NCBI RefSeq assembly: GCF_022919835.1
Contig: NZ_CP095074.1
Span: forward strand, 3,329,501 to 3,393,500
Origin: Halobacillus shinanisalinarum
GTDB lineage: Bacteria; Bacillota; Bacilli; Bacillales; Halobacillaceae
Reading direction: 5' to 3'
DNA length: 64,000 nucleotides
The position numbers were made by a program, and so were the translations under genes. Shown here one piece after another: positions 55,430 to 63,319 of the stretch. The stretch's first letter is position 1. Each line of letters starts with the position of its first letter. The notes under the pieces are model-generated. The model saw nothing but the letters and a program-made list of their open reading frames with translations. It was not told the origin of the DNA and ran no database searches.

Positions 55430-56857
55430 ATGACGACGAAAAAGCAATTGTTTATTAATGGAGAATGGCACGATGCAAAGCATTATACATCACTTTTTTC
55501 CCCTTATAGTGGAGAGTTGATTGCAGAGATCCCCTCAGCAACAGCAGAAGAGGTGGATTTGGCGATAGAGGCTGCTGATCAGACTAGACAAACGATGCTT
55601 GAAATGCCAAGCCACCAACGTGCACAGATTCTCGAAAATCTTGCTGACTTATTGGAACAACGCTTTGATGAAGCAGCCAACATCATTGCTGAGGAAGCAG
55701 CCAAGCCGGTCAAAACGGCGGAAGGAGAAGTAACCAGAACGATTCAGACGTATAAGTTCTCCGCTGAGGAAGCCAAAAGGCTCAACGGAGAAACCATCCC
55801 AATGGACGCAGCTCCTGGCGGGGAAGGGAGAGTAGCTTACACCGTAAGAGAACCACTTGGGGTGGTAGGAGCCATTACGCCTTTTAACTTCCCTATGAAC
55901 TTAGTTGCCCATAAAGTTGGCCCGGCGATCGCTTCCGGAAATGCTATCGTTCTAAAGCCAGCGGGGCAAACGCCGCTTTCTGCCTATTTTCTTGCCGAGC
56001 TCCTGCATGAAGCAGGGATGCCGTCGGGTGCTTTTAATGTAGTAACTGGGAGTGGCTCTGTCGTCGGAGAGAAGATTGTCACAGATGAGAGAGTAAAGAA
56101 AATCTCTTTTACCGGCAGTCCGGAAGTAGGCATTGGTATTCGTAATAAGGCAAGACTCAAGCCCGTTACGCTTGAGTTAGGATCCAATGCCGCTGTAATC
56201 GTGGATAAAAATGTTGATGTTGAAAAAATAGTTCCTCGCTGTGTGACGGGAGCATTTGGGTTTCAAGGACAAGTCTGTATTTCCCTGCAACGGATTTATG
56301 TTCATAAAGATAACTATGATCGCTTCGTAGATAAATTTGTTGCAGCGACGAATAAACTAAACGTTGGCGATCCGTTCGATCCAGCTACAGATGTTTCGGC
56401 GTTAATCAGCCCACAGGATGTAGAACGCACACTTGAGTGGATCGACGAGGCCAAACGGAACGGAGCGAAAGCAGCTACAGGGGGAACGAGCGAAGGGAAT
56501 ATAGTACAGCCAACCGTTCTTCTCGAGGTAGATGCCTCCTCAAAGGTTTCTTGTCAGGAAGTTTTTGCCCCAATCGTTTTAATAAACAAAGTCGACTCTG
56601 TTGAGGAAGCGATTGAGGCAGTCAATGACTCCCGCTATGGACTTCAGGCAGGGATCTATACGGAAAATATTCATACAGCCATGCGTGCGACGAAAAAGCT
56701 GCATGTCGGTGGTGTATTAGTTAATGACATTCCAACATTCCGTGTTGATCATATGCCGTATGGCGGCGTAAAGGAAAGTGGAGTTGGACGAGAAGGAATC
56801 AAATATGCAATGGAAGAAATGACGGAACTAAAACTAGTAATCTTTAACAACAATTAA
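55430..56857 (+). CDS. Aldehyde dehydrogenase, candidate semialdehyde dehydrogenase
   Basis: A 475-residue aldehyde dehydrogenase. LGVVGAITPFNFPMNLVAHKVGPAIASGN is the cofactor motif, TLELGSNAAVIV the general-base region (Gly-Ser-Asn in place of the usual GGK), and FGFQGQVCISLQRIYV the catalytic Cys. This pattern is that of lactaldehyde, phosphonoacetaldehyde or related semialdehyde dehydrogenases rather than classical GabD. The ATG at 55430 is seven bases after GGGAGG. By position it would oxidise succinate (or malonate) semialdehyde. It lies 38 bases after the aminotransferase. Confidence 0.8.
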   Translation: MTTKKQLFINGEWHDAKHYTSLFSPYSGELIAEIPSATAEEVDLAIEAADQTRQTMLEMPSHQRAQILENLADLLEQRFDEAANIIAEEAAKPVKTAEGEVTRTIQTYKFSAEEAKRLNGETIPMDAAPGGEGRVAYTVREPLGVVGAITPFNFPMNLVAHKVGPAIASGNAIVLKPAGQTPLSAYFLAELLHEAGMPSGAFNVVTGSGSVVGEKIVTDERVKKISFTGSPEVGIGIRNKARLKPVTLELGSNAAVIVDKNVDVEKIVPRCVTGAFGFQGQVCISLQRIYVHKDNYDRFVDKFVAATNKLNVGDPFDPATDVSALISPQDVERTLEWIDEAKRNGAKAATGGTSEGNIVQPTVLLEVDASSKVSCQEVFAPIVLINKVDSVEEAIEAVNDSRYGLQAGIYTENIHTAMRATKKLHVGGVLVNDIPTFRVDHMPYGGVKESGVGREGIKYAMEEMTELKLVIFNNN

Positions 56858-56880
56858 TTTAAATAAGGGAGGACATTCAA

Positions 56881-58014
56881 ATGATCATTGGAATTCCAAA
56901 AGAGATTAAAAATAACGAAAACCGCGTGGCACTAACACCGGCTGGGGCTATGAGTCTTATAAAGGCAGGGCACCAGGTGATTATGGAGACGGAAGCAGGA
57001 CTCGGAAGCGGATTTGAGGATGATTCCTATCGAGAAGTAGGGGTCATGATTGAGGTAGATGTAGCAAAAGTTTGGGCTTATGCAGAGATGGTTATGAAAG
57101 TAAAAGAACCGCTTCCTAGTGAATATAACTTTTTCCGAAAAGGATTGATCTTGTTCACTTACTTACATTTAGCTGCTGAACCGGAACTGACAAAAGCACT
57201 TGTAGAAAAAGAGGTAACGGCCATTGCCTATGAAACGGTGCAAGTGGGAAGAGCCCTACCATTATTAACACCAATGAGTGAAGTAGCCGGACGGATGTCA
57301 GCACAAATTGGAGCTCAGTTCCTTGAGAAATCAAAAGGGGGAAGAGGCGTTCTTCTATCGGGTGTACCTGGTGTTAGACGTGGAAAGGTAACCGTTATTG
57401 GCGGTGGAGTAGTAGGAACGAATGCGGCTAAGATCGCGATGGGTCTAGGTGCTGAAGTAACCATTATCGATTTAAGTCCGGAACGTTTACGCGAACTTGA
57501 TGATATCTTTGGTGATCAGATCCAAACACTCATGTCCAATCCACTAAATATTGCTGAAGCCGTGGCCGAATCCGATTTAGTCATCGGAGCCGTGCTCATA
57601 CCGGGTTCCAAGGCGCCAAAGCTTGTAACGGAAGAAATGATCACATCCATGAATCCAGGTTCTGTTGTTGTAGATGTTGCCATTGACCAGGGTGGTATTA
57701 TTGAGACAGCTGATCAAATAACGACACATGACAGCCCGACTTATACGAAGCATGACGTCGTCCATTATGCCGTAGCTAATATGCCAGGTGCTGTACCACG
57801 GACAGCTACGAGTGGCCTTACAAATGTGACAGTGCCCTACGCATTACAAATTGCCAATAAAGGCGTTAACGGAGCCATTGCTGATAATCAAGCATTAGAA
57901 TTAGGATTAAATACAGCAAGTGGGGTGGTTACATACAAAGCGGTAGCTGATGATCTTGGCTACGAATATGTGCTACCAAAGGAAGCGTTGGCGAAGGTTA
58001 AAGCTCTAAATTAA
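56881..58014 (+). CDS. ald: Alanine dehydrogenase
   Basis: A 377-residue enzyme that interconverts L-alanine and pyruvate plus ammonia with [26 protein letters not shown] is the N-terminal substrate domain; HLAAEPELT supplies the catalytic His, and [29 protein letters not shown] is the NAD site. DVAIDQGG and [14 protein letters not shown] close the active site. Full length. It begins 23 bases after the aldehyde dehydrogenase stop and shares its promoter. In this operon it would return the amino groups collected as alanine to ammonia and restore pyruvate. Confidence 0.96.
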   Translation: MIIGIPKEIKNNENRVALTPAGAMSLIKAGHQVIMETEAGLGSGFEDDSYREVGVMIEVDVAKVWAYAEMVMKVKEPLPSEYNFFRKGLILFTYLHLAAEPELTKALVEKEVTAIAYETVQVGRALPLLTPMSEVAGRMSAQIGAQFLEKSKGGRGVLLSGVPGVRRGKVTVIGGGVVGTNAAKIAMGLGAEVTIIDLSPERLRELDDIFGDQIQTLMSNPLNIAEAVAESDLVIGAVLIPGSKAPKLVTEEMITSMNPGSVVVDVAIDQGGIIETADQITTHDSPTYTKHDVVHYAVANMPGAVPRTATSGLTNVTVPYALQIANKGVNGAIADNQALELGLNTASGVVTYKAVADDLGYEYVLPKEALAKVKALN

Positions 58015-58078
58015 CATGATAAAATGGATAAGCACTTCCTTATTTCTGTCAATAGAATTAAGGGGGTGTTTCTTTCTC

Positions 58079-58240
58079 ATCAAACGTTTCACCTAGAACA
58101 ATCGGTTCCCGTTTGCTTCTCACGCAAGTACTCAGCGAACAGTTCACGCTGATAATCAAGGGTCTGATGTCCATTCCATTTCCCCAAAGGTTGTATAGAC
58201 CTCACATTCACTTTAGATAAGAAATTGTACGTCCAGGAAA
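58079..58240 (-). pseudogene. Relic of a 5'-nucleotidase C-terminal end
   Basis: The minus strand resembles the 3' end of the intact 5'-nucleotidase gene at 63320-63510 base for base in blocks: GCTTCTCACGCAAGTA, TCAGC-AACA, GTCCATTC, CCAAA-GT-GTATAG and TAGATA-GAA-TTGT. It has lost its frame and most of the gene. A 13-base direct repeat, TGTCAATAGAATT, lies on both sides (58047-58059 and 58288-58300). Confidence 0.65.
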
Positions 58241-58308
58241 TGTTTGATAGTTAGAGGTTTGCCAAATGGTGATTTGCAGCAAATAATTGTCAATAGAATT
58301 TCTTTTAA

Positions 58309-58336
58309 AGCGGCTTGAGTTCTCAAGCCGTTTTTT
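58309..58336 (+). terminator. Strong terminator downstream of the ald operon
   Basis: CGGCTTGAG and CTCAAGCCG pair with a short TTCT-like loop, followed by six T. It is the first good terminator after ald, about 300 bases on. Confidence 0.8.
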
Positions 58337-58528
58337 ATAGTTCACTATCCGACACCCGTTCGTTTTAAATTGAAATAAAATTTAGGTCCTTTACTTTAAC
58401 CATAAACTAGCAAATGCTAGTTCTTAAGGGGTTTTTTAAACTTTATATACTGAAAATTTTAAATTTTGTGTTATTCTAGTTCAGAAAAGGATTTTAGAAG
58501 ATCAATAAAAAGGAGGAGACACACAAAC

Positions 58529-59983
58529 ATGAAGAAAAGAGCAAGTATTGTTTTATCATTGGCTGCAATCTTGTCCTTACTTGTTTCGCTTTTTCCAGGT
58601 GGAATAGGTGTGAATGCTGAAACAGGTATAAACGTTTCTATCGACCCCCATCTAAATAAAGCATTAGAAACGGAGGCAGGACCGTTTGAAGTGGTGGTCA
58701 CTTTTGAAGGTGAAGGAGCCCCAACTACTCAAGATGTTGCTATCCTCGAAAAGATTGGATTGACGGAAGGGGTTACCATGAAGGCCCTTCCGGTTGCCGG
58801 TGTCTTAGCAACAGAAAGTCAGATTGATAAACTAGCACAAGCGGAAGAAGTTCGTTCTCTTTACTTGAACAGAAAGCTGACTTACTTCAACGAGAAGGCT
58901 ACAGAACTTACAGGAGTCGATCAGGTTCGCATGGATGACCAAATGACAAAATGGAACGAAGGTCTTCCTGTTACCGGGGAAGGGGGCTCCGTTCTTGTAC
59001 ATGACAGTGGGGTCGACGGCACACATGCAGACTTAGAATATGGCTCCCATCTGGTTGAAAATATACTTAGCTCCATTAACTTACACGCCTATAGCGACAT
59101 CGGCCCTGTGACGTATCAAGAAGGCGTTGTCAACACGGATACAAATTCCGGTCATGGGACTCATGTTGCTGGTACTGTGGGTGGAACAGGACAAATGTCT
59201 AACGGAAAATACGAAGGTGTTGCCCCAGGTGCTGATTTAGTCGGCTATGGTTCCGGCGGTGCTCTCTTTATTCTTGATGCTATTGGCGGATTTGACTACG
59301 CTTTAACCCATCAGGCGGAATTTGACATTCGCGTCATTACAAATTCTTGGGGTTCATCAGGTGAATTCGATCCGAATGGCCCCGTCAATGTTGCTAGTAA
59401 AGTGGCATATGAACGGGGAATGGTTGTGACGTTTGCAGCCGGTAATGCTGGTCCTGAGGCAGATACGATGAACCCGTATTCTCTTGCACCATGGGTGATT
59501 TCTGTAGCAGCAGGCACCTTTGAAAGTGAACTTGCTGACTTTTCTTCTCGTGGCGTGAAAGGGGAAAGCGGTACGTTTACTAGCGAAGGTGAAACATATA
59601 CGTATTTCAATCGGCCAGACGTAACAGCACCAGGTTTAAATATCGTGTCAACTAGAACTCTGTCACCGGTGGGTGTACTTAACACGACCACCGATGCAGA
59701 AAATATACCCACAGCTTTTCTGCCGTATTATACTACGTTAAGTGGAACCTCCATGGCCACCCCGCACGTTGCGGGTATAGTCATGTTGATGCTTGAGGCC
59801 AACCCGACACTGTCCCCTGACGAAGTATTTGAAATCTTGACAGAAACTACTACGGACATGCCAGGATATGAAGCATGGGAAGTCGGTACCGGCTATGTAA
59901 ATGCTTATGCGGCCGTAGATCGTGCATTTGAATTGACGGACAGTAAGACTAAAAAGGGGCCGAAACATAAGTCTCTAAGATAA
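58529..59983 (+). CDS. Secreted subtilisin-like serine protease (S8 family)
   Basis: A 484-residue preproprotein. A Sec signal covers residues 1-32 (MKKRASIVLSLAAILSLLVSL, NAE end). An I9-like propeptide (about 35-130) includes FEVVVTFEGEGAPTTQ. The catalytic triad is Asp in VLVHDSGVDGTHADLE, His in SGHGTHVAGTVGG and Ser in LSGTSMATPHVAGI. The oxyanion Asn is in TNSWGSSGE. The closest style is the AprX/halolysin-like group, with no extra C-terminal domain. The ATG at 58529 follows AAGGAGGAG. Two terminators follow. Confidence 0.93.
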   Translation: MKKRASIVLSLAAILSLLVSLFPGGIGVNAETGINVSIDPHLNKALETEAGPFEVVVTFEGEGAPTTQDVAILEKIGLTEGVTMKALPVAGVLATESQIDKLAQAEEVRSLYLNRKLTYFNEKATELTGVDQVRMDDQMTKWNEGLPVTGEGGSVLVHDSGVDGTHADLEYGSHLVENILSSINLHAYSDIGPVTYQEGVVNTDTNSGHGTHVAGTVGGTGQMSNGKYEGVAPGADLVGYGSGGALFILDAIGGFDYALTHQAEFDIRVITNSWGSSGEFDPNGPVNVASKVAYERGMVVTFAAGNAGPEADTMNPYSLAPWVISVAAGTFESELADFSSRGVKGESGTFTSEGETYTYFNRPDVTAPGLNIVSTRTLSPVGVLNTTTDAENIPTAFLPYYTTLSGTSMATPHVAGIVMLMLEANPTLSPDEVFEILTETTTDMPGYEAWEVGTGYVNAYAAVDRAFELTDSKTKKGPKHKSLR

Positions 59984-60053
59984 TAGACGACAAATATTTA
60001 TCGTCTATTTGGATGAAAACCGTCTCGAGCATATGCCCGAGACGGTTTTATTT
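59983..60053 (+). terminator. Two consecutive hairpins after the subtilase gene
   Basis: The first has ATAGACGA/TCGTCTAT arms (59983-60008) and starts at the stop codon. The second has AAAACCGTCTCG and CGAGACGGTTTT arms (60016-60050) with a T-rich tail, and is the stronger one. Confidence 0.8.
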
Positions 60054-60196
60054 TGTATGCCGGGCATGGGTGTAAGATTCAAGTCCCGAGCGGTGAGGGT
60101 CGTTGTAGCCGTTAGCCAAAAACAAGGGTGTCAGGGTGACCTGAATCTAAAGGAAGCTGGTGACAAAGTTCCGCCTTGTGGGATACGAAAGTTGGT

Positions 60197-60307
60197 TTAT
60201 CTTTTTCCTTCCCAAGCGATTAGGACTTTTCCAAATTCCTTTTCAAGGTTTTCTATTTTTTGTCGTTCAGTCTCTGAGAGAGTTGCTAACTTGTAGTCAT
60301 TCTTCAT
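60197..60307 (-). CDS. 36-residue conserved small protein, copy 1
   Basis: MKNDYKLATLSETERQKIEN, then LEKEFGKVLIAWEGKR. It is a single predicted amphipathic helix with alternating charges. TGGAGG lies seven bases ahead of the ATG. A second copy at 62643-62753 differs at only four residues (QKI to EKS, A to V). Conservation of both copies with ribosome sites argues for expression. Function unknown. Confidence 0.65.
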   Translation of the reverse strand: MKNDYKLATLSETERQKIENLEKEFGKVLIAWEGKR

Positions 60308-60479
60308 ATGAAAACCTCCAATCTAAATTCTTACTTAGAGTATTCGTTAAAAAGCAAAAATTATTCCACTTACGTATATTTCTGAACTCTAACTGACAAA
60401 TGGATATCCAATTTTAAATGTCAGAAGACAAGGCTAACTTTGTGTGTTAAACTCTAGAAAATAATATAAGAATGCTATT

Positions 60480-60640
60480 CACTAGGGGAGCCATATGGCT
60501 GAGAAAAGAAATGATATTTCTTTGACCCTCTGAACCTGATCTGGTTAATACCAGCGAAGGGAAGTGATGTTGTTAGCATTAATCATCGTTGATTAATGGG
60601 GAATAACAGGATCACTTACATGTGGTGCTGTTTTTTTATT
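60480..60640 (+). ncRNA. TPP riboswitch (THI element) with terminator
   Basis: The conserved blocks are present in order: ACTAGGGGAGCC, GGCTGAGA, GACCCTCTGAACCTGATCTGG and TTAATACCAGCGAAGGGAAG. A terminator (CAGGATCAC/GTGGTGCTG with T7) follows at 60608-60640. A TTGTGT/TAATAT promoter with a 16-base spacer is at 60440-60467. TPP should turn off the two downstream genes. Confidence 0.95.
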
Positions 60641-60708
60641 ATGGAAACGTTTCTTACAACAGAAATGACTGGAGCATTAGAAAATATTTTCAATGGGAGG
60701 ATGATGAT

Positions 60709-61629
60709 ATGGAAAAACTCAGATTTGGCCTGGAATGGTTTCTAAACCCGAACCACCTTCCCTTTTTGATTGGGGTAGAAAAAGGGTGGTTTAAAGAAGC
60801 TGATCTGGATGTGGAGATGATAGAACCTGTGGAACACTTTGATGCGATGGATGAAATTTACAAAGGACGTATGGACATGGCTGTTACAGAACCTCTTCAC
60901 CTAGTACAGGATCGGCTAAAACAAAAGGACGTCATTGGGTTCTCAAGATTTTTAAAATCTGATAGTGGAGTCATGTCACTCGAAAATAAAGGAATCACAA
61001 GACCAAAAGATATGCTTGGGAAGAGACTAACCTATCCAAGTGCTCCGGGACCAACAGGATTATCCTTTGTGAAAGCACTGATCGAGGCTGATGGAGCACA
61101 TTGTAATGTCAGTGACGTAACTCCAGTTAACAAGGGGTTTTATCATACAGATGCTTTAATTCACGATGAAGCGGATATAGCTTTTTCTGTACAACAGCAT
61201 CATGAAGTTATTGAAGCAAGTGAACGGGGATATGAACCAAGATTCTTTTCACTAAAAGAATGGGGACTGCCTGCAGGTGGGCATTTAATTTTAATTACTT
61301 CACGAGAAATTTTAGACAAACGCAGACAAGGGATTGATAAGTTCTTGGAAGTTTTGAAGAGAAGCATTGAGTTTATAGAAAACAAACCTGAGGAAGCAAA
61401 GGTGGTTTATTATCAATTTACTGGAAACCGGAAGGATCATATTGAAGCTGCTATTTTAGACGCAACTTTATCATACTTCACAACAGATTTTTCAGTGCCG
61501 GTCGCTTATTTTGACGATTTACAAAAATGGCTGAATAAAACAAAACTGACTGATTATTCAATAGACCCTCAGGAATATTGGACTAATGAATTCGTGCATA
61601 ATAAAGGAGGAAATGACAATGGAAATTAA
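60709..61629 (+). CDS. ThiY/NMT1-like substrate-binding-fold protein lacking a signal peptide
   Basis: A 306-residue protein of the NMT1/THI5 fold: EKLRFGLEWFLNPNHLPFLIGVEKGWFKEADLDVEMIEP, KGRMDMAVTEPLHLV, and KRLTYPSAPGPTGLSFVKALI. Relatives are the ThiY pyrimidine-binding lipoproteins and the yeast Thi5 HMP-phosphate synthase. Unlike ThiY it has no signal peptide or lipobox, and no ABC permease or ATPase lies nearby. It also lacks the Thi5 CCCFC motif. The ATG at 60709 follows GGGAGG. Under a TPP riboswitch and overlapping an SDR gene, it probably handles a pyrimidine precursor in the cytoplasm. Confidence 0.8.
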   Translation: MEKLRFGLEWFLNPNHLPFLIGVEKGWFKEADLDVEMIEPVEHFDAMDEIYKGRMDMAVTEPLHLVQDRLKQKDVIGFSRFLKSDSGVMSLENKGITRPKDMLGKRLTYPSAPGPTGLSFVKALIEADGAHCNVSDVTPVNKGFYHTDALIHDEADIAFSVQQHHEVIEASERGYEPRFFSLKEWGLPAGGHLILITSREILDKRRQGIDKFLEVLKRSIEFIENKPEEAKVVYYQFTGNRKDHIEAAILDATLSYFTTDFSVPVAYFDDLQKWLNKTKLTDYSIDPQEYWTNEFVHNKGGNDNGN

Positions 61630-62380
61630 AGATCAAGTTGTACTCGTCACTGGGGCAAGCCGAGGATTAGGAGCGGAAATAGCCAAAGCCTTCGGACGAG
61701 AAGGAGCAAGAGTTATCGTTAACTACAATCAAAGTGAAAGGAAAGCACAGGAAGTAGTTGAAAGTATTGGCGATCGTGCTAGGGCTATTCAAGCAAATAT
61801 CCTCGATAAAGATCAAGTTCAAGCGATGTTTGATCAAGCAGAAAGGCATTATGGCCAAGCCGTTACCACTGTGATTAATAATGCTCTTGTTAACTTTAAA
61901 TTTGATGCCGTGAACAGGAAGACCGCGGAAACGGTAACCTGGGAAGAGTATCAAACCCAATTAGAGGGGAGTGTGAAAGCAGCGTTACACACAACACAAA
62001 CTGCTACTGAAGGAATGCGTGGGCTGAACTTTGGAAGAATTATAAACATCGGTACCAATCTATTTCAAAACCCTGTGGTCCCTTATCATGATTATAATAC
62101 AAGTAAGGCGGCATTACTCGGTTTTACTAGAAACATGGCTCGCGATATGGGAGCTCACGGTATTACGGTAAATATGGTTTCGGGCGGGTTATTGCAAAAA
62201 ACGGATGCAAGTGCATCGACTCCTGATGAAGTGTTCGATATGATTAGTGAAAATACACCGCTAAAACGGGTGACAACCCCCGAAGAATTAGCTGATGCTA
62301 CATTATTTTTCGCTTCGTCGTGGAGTCGTGCCGTTACCGGGCAAAACTTAGTCGTTGATGGTGGCTTGGTCATGGATTAA
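61619..62380 (+). CDS. Short-chain dehydrogenase/reductase, FabG-like, in a TPP-regulated operon
   Basis: A 253-residue SDR enzyme. The cofactor motif is TGASRGLGAEIAKAFG, the NAG motif is altered (INNALVNF), and the catalytic Ser/Tyr/Lys are in INIGTNLFQN...YHDYNTSKAALLGF. The Ser of the triad is replaced by Thr (GTN), which is unusual but seen in some SDRs. AAAGGAGG precedes the ATG, which overlaps the upstream stop by 11 bases, so the two proteins are coupled. Often called 3-oxoacyl-ACP reductase; here a role in thiamine precursor metabolism is more likely. Confidence 0.82.
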   Translation: MEIKDQVVLVTGASRGLGAEIAKAFGREGARVIVNYNQSERKAQEVVESIGDRARAIQANILDKDQVQAMFDQAERHYGQAVTTVINNALVNFKFDAVNRKTAETVTWEEYQTQLEGSVKAALHTTQTATEGMRGLNFGRIINIGTNLFQNPVVPYHDYNTSKAALLGFTRNMARDMGAHGITVNMVSGGLLQKTDASASTPDEVFDMISENTPLKRVTTPEELADATLFFASSWSRAVTGQNLVVDGGLVMD

Positions 62381-62489
62381 TCATCTTAAAGCTACGGTAT
62401 GGCGTCTGCAGCCAAGCTCAATAAAGAATCGTGGACAGGTCTAGTGCTAGTTTTTATTATAATAGCAGCCTCACGAGGTGACATAACGT

Positions 62490-62531
62490 CCTGTCTCAAA
62501 AATATAGCGACCTATCTCAGAAATATAACTC
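62490..62531. repeat. Two tandem 21-bp repeats
   Basis: CCTGTCTCAAAAATATAGCGA and its neighbour CC-TATCTCAGAAATATAAC, an exact 21-base step. Read on the other strand they resemble the TTAT-TT-AGA array at 5582-5644. Confidence 0.55.
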
Positions 62532-62642
62532 CCGATCTTCATGTAATTATGTAACTATCTGTTACAGTCATTAGCTTCCAATGATTTGATTTTTCTTAAG
62601 AAAAGAGGCACCTCTCAGTAGAAAGGTGACTCACATACAGGC

Positions 62643-62753
62643 TTATCTTTTCCCTTCCCAAACGATAAGAACTTTTCCGAATTCCTTTTCAAGATTTTCT
62701 GATTTTTCTCGTTCAGTCTCTGAGAGAGTTGCTAACTTGTAGTCATTCTTCAT
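62643..62753 (-). CDS. 36-residue conserved small protein, copy 2
   Basis: MKNDYKLATLSETEREKSEN, then LEKEFGKVLIVWEGKR. Same length, ribosome site (GGAGG, seven-base spacing) and helical character as copy 1 at 60197-60307, on the same strand, 2.4 kb away. The duplicates bracket the TPP-riboswitch operon. Conservation in the flanking leader (TCATATGAAAACCTCC) extends beyond the coding part, consistent with segmental duplication. Function unknown. Confidence 0.65.
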   Translation of the reverse strand: MKNDYKLATLSETEREKSENLEKEFGKVLIVWEGKR

Positions 62754-62940
62754 ATGAAAACCTCCTTGATTCAAATCTTAATTAGAGTATTCGCTAATAA
62801 GTAAAAACTATTCTATTTCGGTATTCCAGTGCTTCTTATGCAAGTCACCACGAAAAAATTAGCTGATTATAATTAAAAGGACCTTGTTTTCTTTTTAACC
62901 GTTAATAAATGAGGAGATTATTAAGGACGGAGGGGAAAAT

Positions 62941-63036
62941 ATGAACGTTCTTATATTTATCTGATTCAGGTGTTGATGATACGTTCGCTCTGCTATATGC
63001 ACTGCGTCACCCAGAGATTAATGTGATCGGGCCGCT
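62941..63036 (+). pseudogene. Relic of an inosine-uridine nucleoside hydrolase start
   Basis: A GGAGGGG site and ATG begin MNVLIF. After one extra base the frame gives SDSGVDDTFALLYALRHPEI and NVIG, the DxDxxxDD metal-site start of nucleoside hydrolases. The sequence then leaves the family and stops. About 32 codons of a roughly 310-residue gene remain. Confidence 0.7.
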
Positions 63037-63093
63037 CAAAATACTCAGTATCTGTTATCTCTGATGGGCAAGGGTGACCATTTACTCACACAC

Positions 63094-63130
63094 AAAAAAG
63101 CCAGCAGAATCATGGAATCTGCTGGTCTTT
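63094..63130. terminator. GCCAGCAGA-type terminator hairpin, copy 4
   Basis: AAAAAAGCCAGCAGAAT and ATTCTGCTGGTCTTT-type arms (with one changed base), following the nucleoside hydrolase relic. Confidence 0.65.
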
Positions 63131-63270
63131 CCCTGTAATACTCATACTTTCAAACAAAGAGGTTAACTTCCTCTCATGATTGTTCCCGAATTAAAATCGG
63201 GACGTGTATTTTCGACTTTTTGTCATACACACAAACTTCTGGAATTGTAATCTCATTACTCCAATACATA

Positions 63271-63305
63271 GAAAAAGCCAGCAGAATCCCCACATTCTGC
63301 TGGCG
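63271..63305 (-). terminator. GCCAGCAGA-type terminator hairpin, copy 5
   Basis: GCCAGCAGAAT and ATTCTGCTGGC arms. It follows the 5'-nucleotidase stop on the minus strand, with an A-run at 63272-63276 (T-tail on that strand). Confidence 0.75.
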
Positions 63306-63319
63306 TAGCCAATTCTCTA

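Noticed and set aside
60009..60396. Two plus-strand frames after the subtilase gene
   Set aside because: They overlap a terminator and the antisense of the 36-residue gene; no ribosome site.
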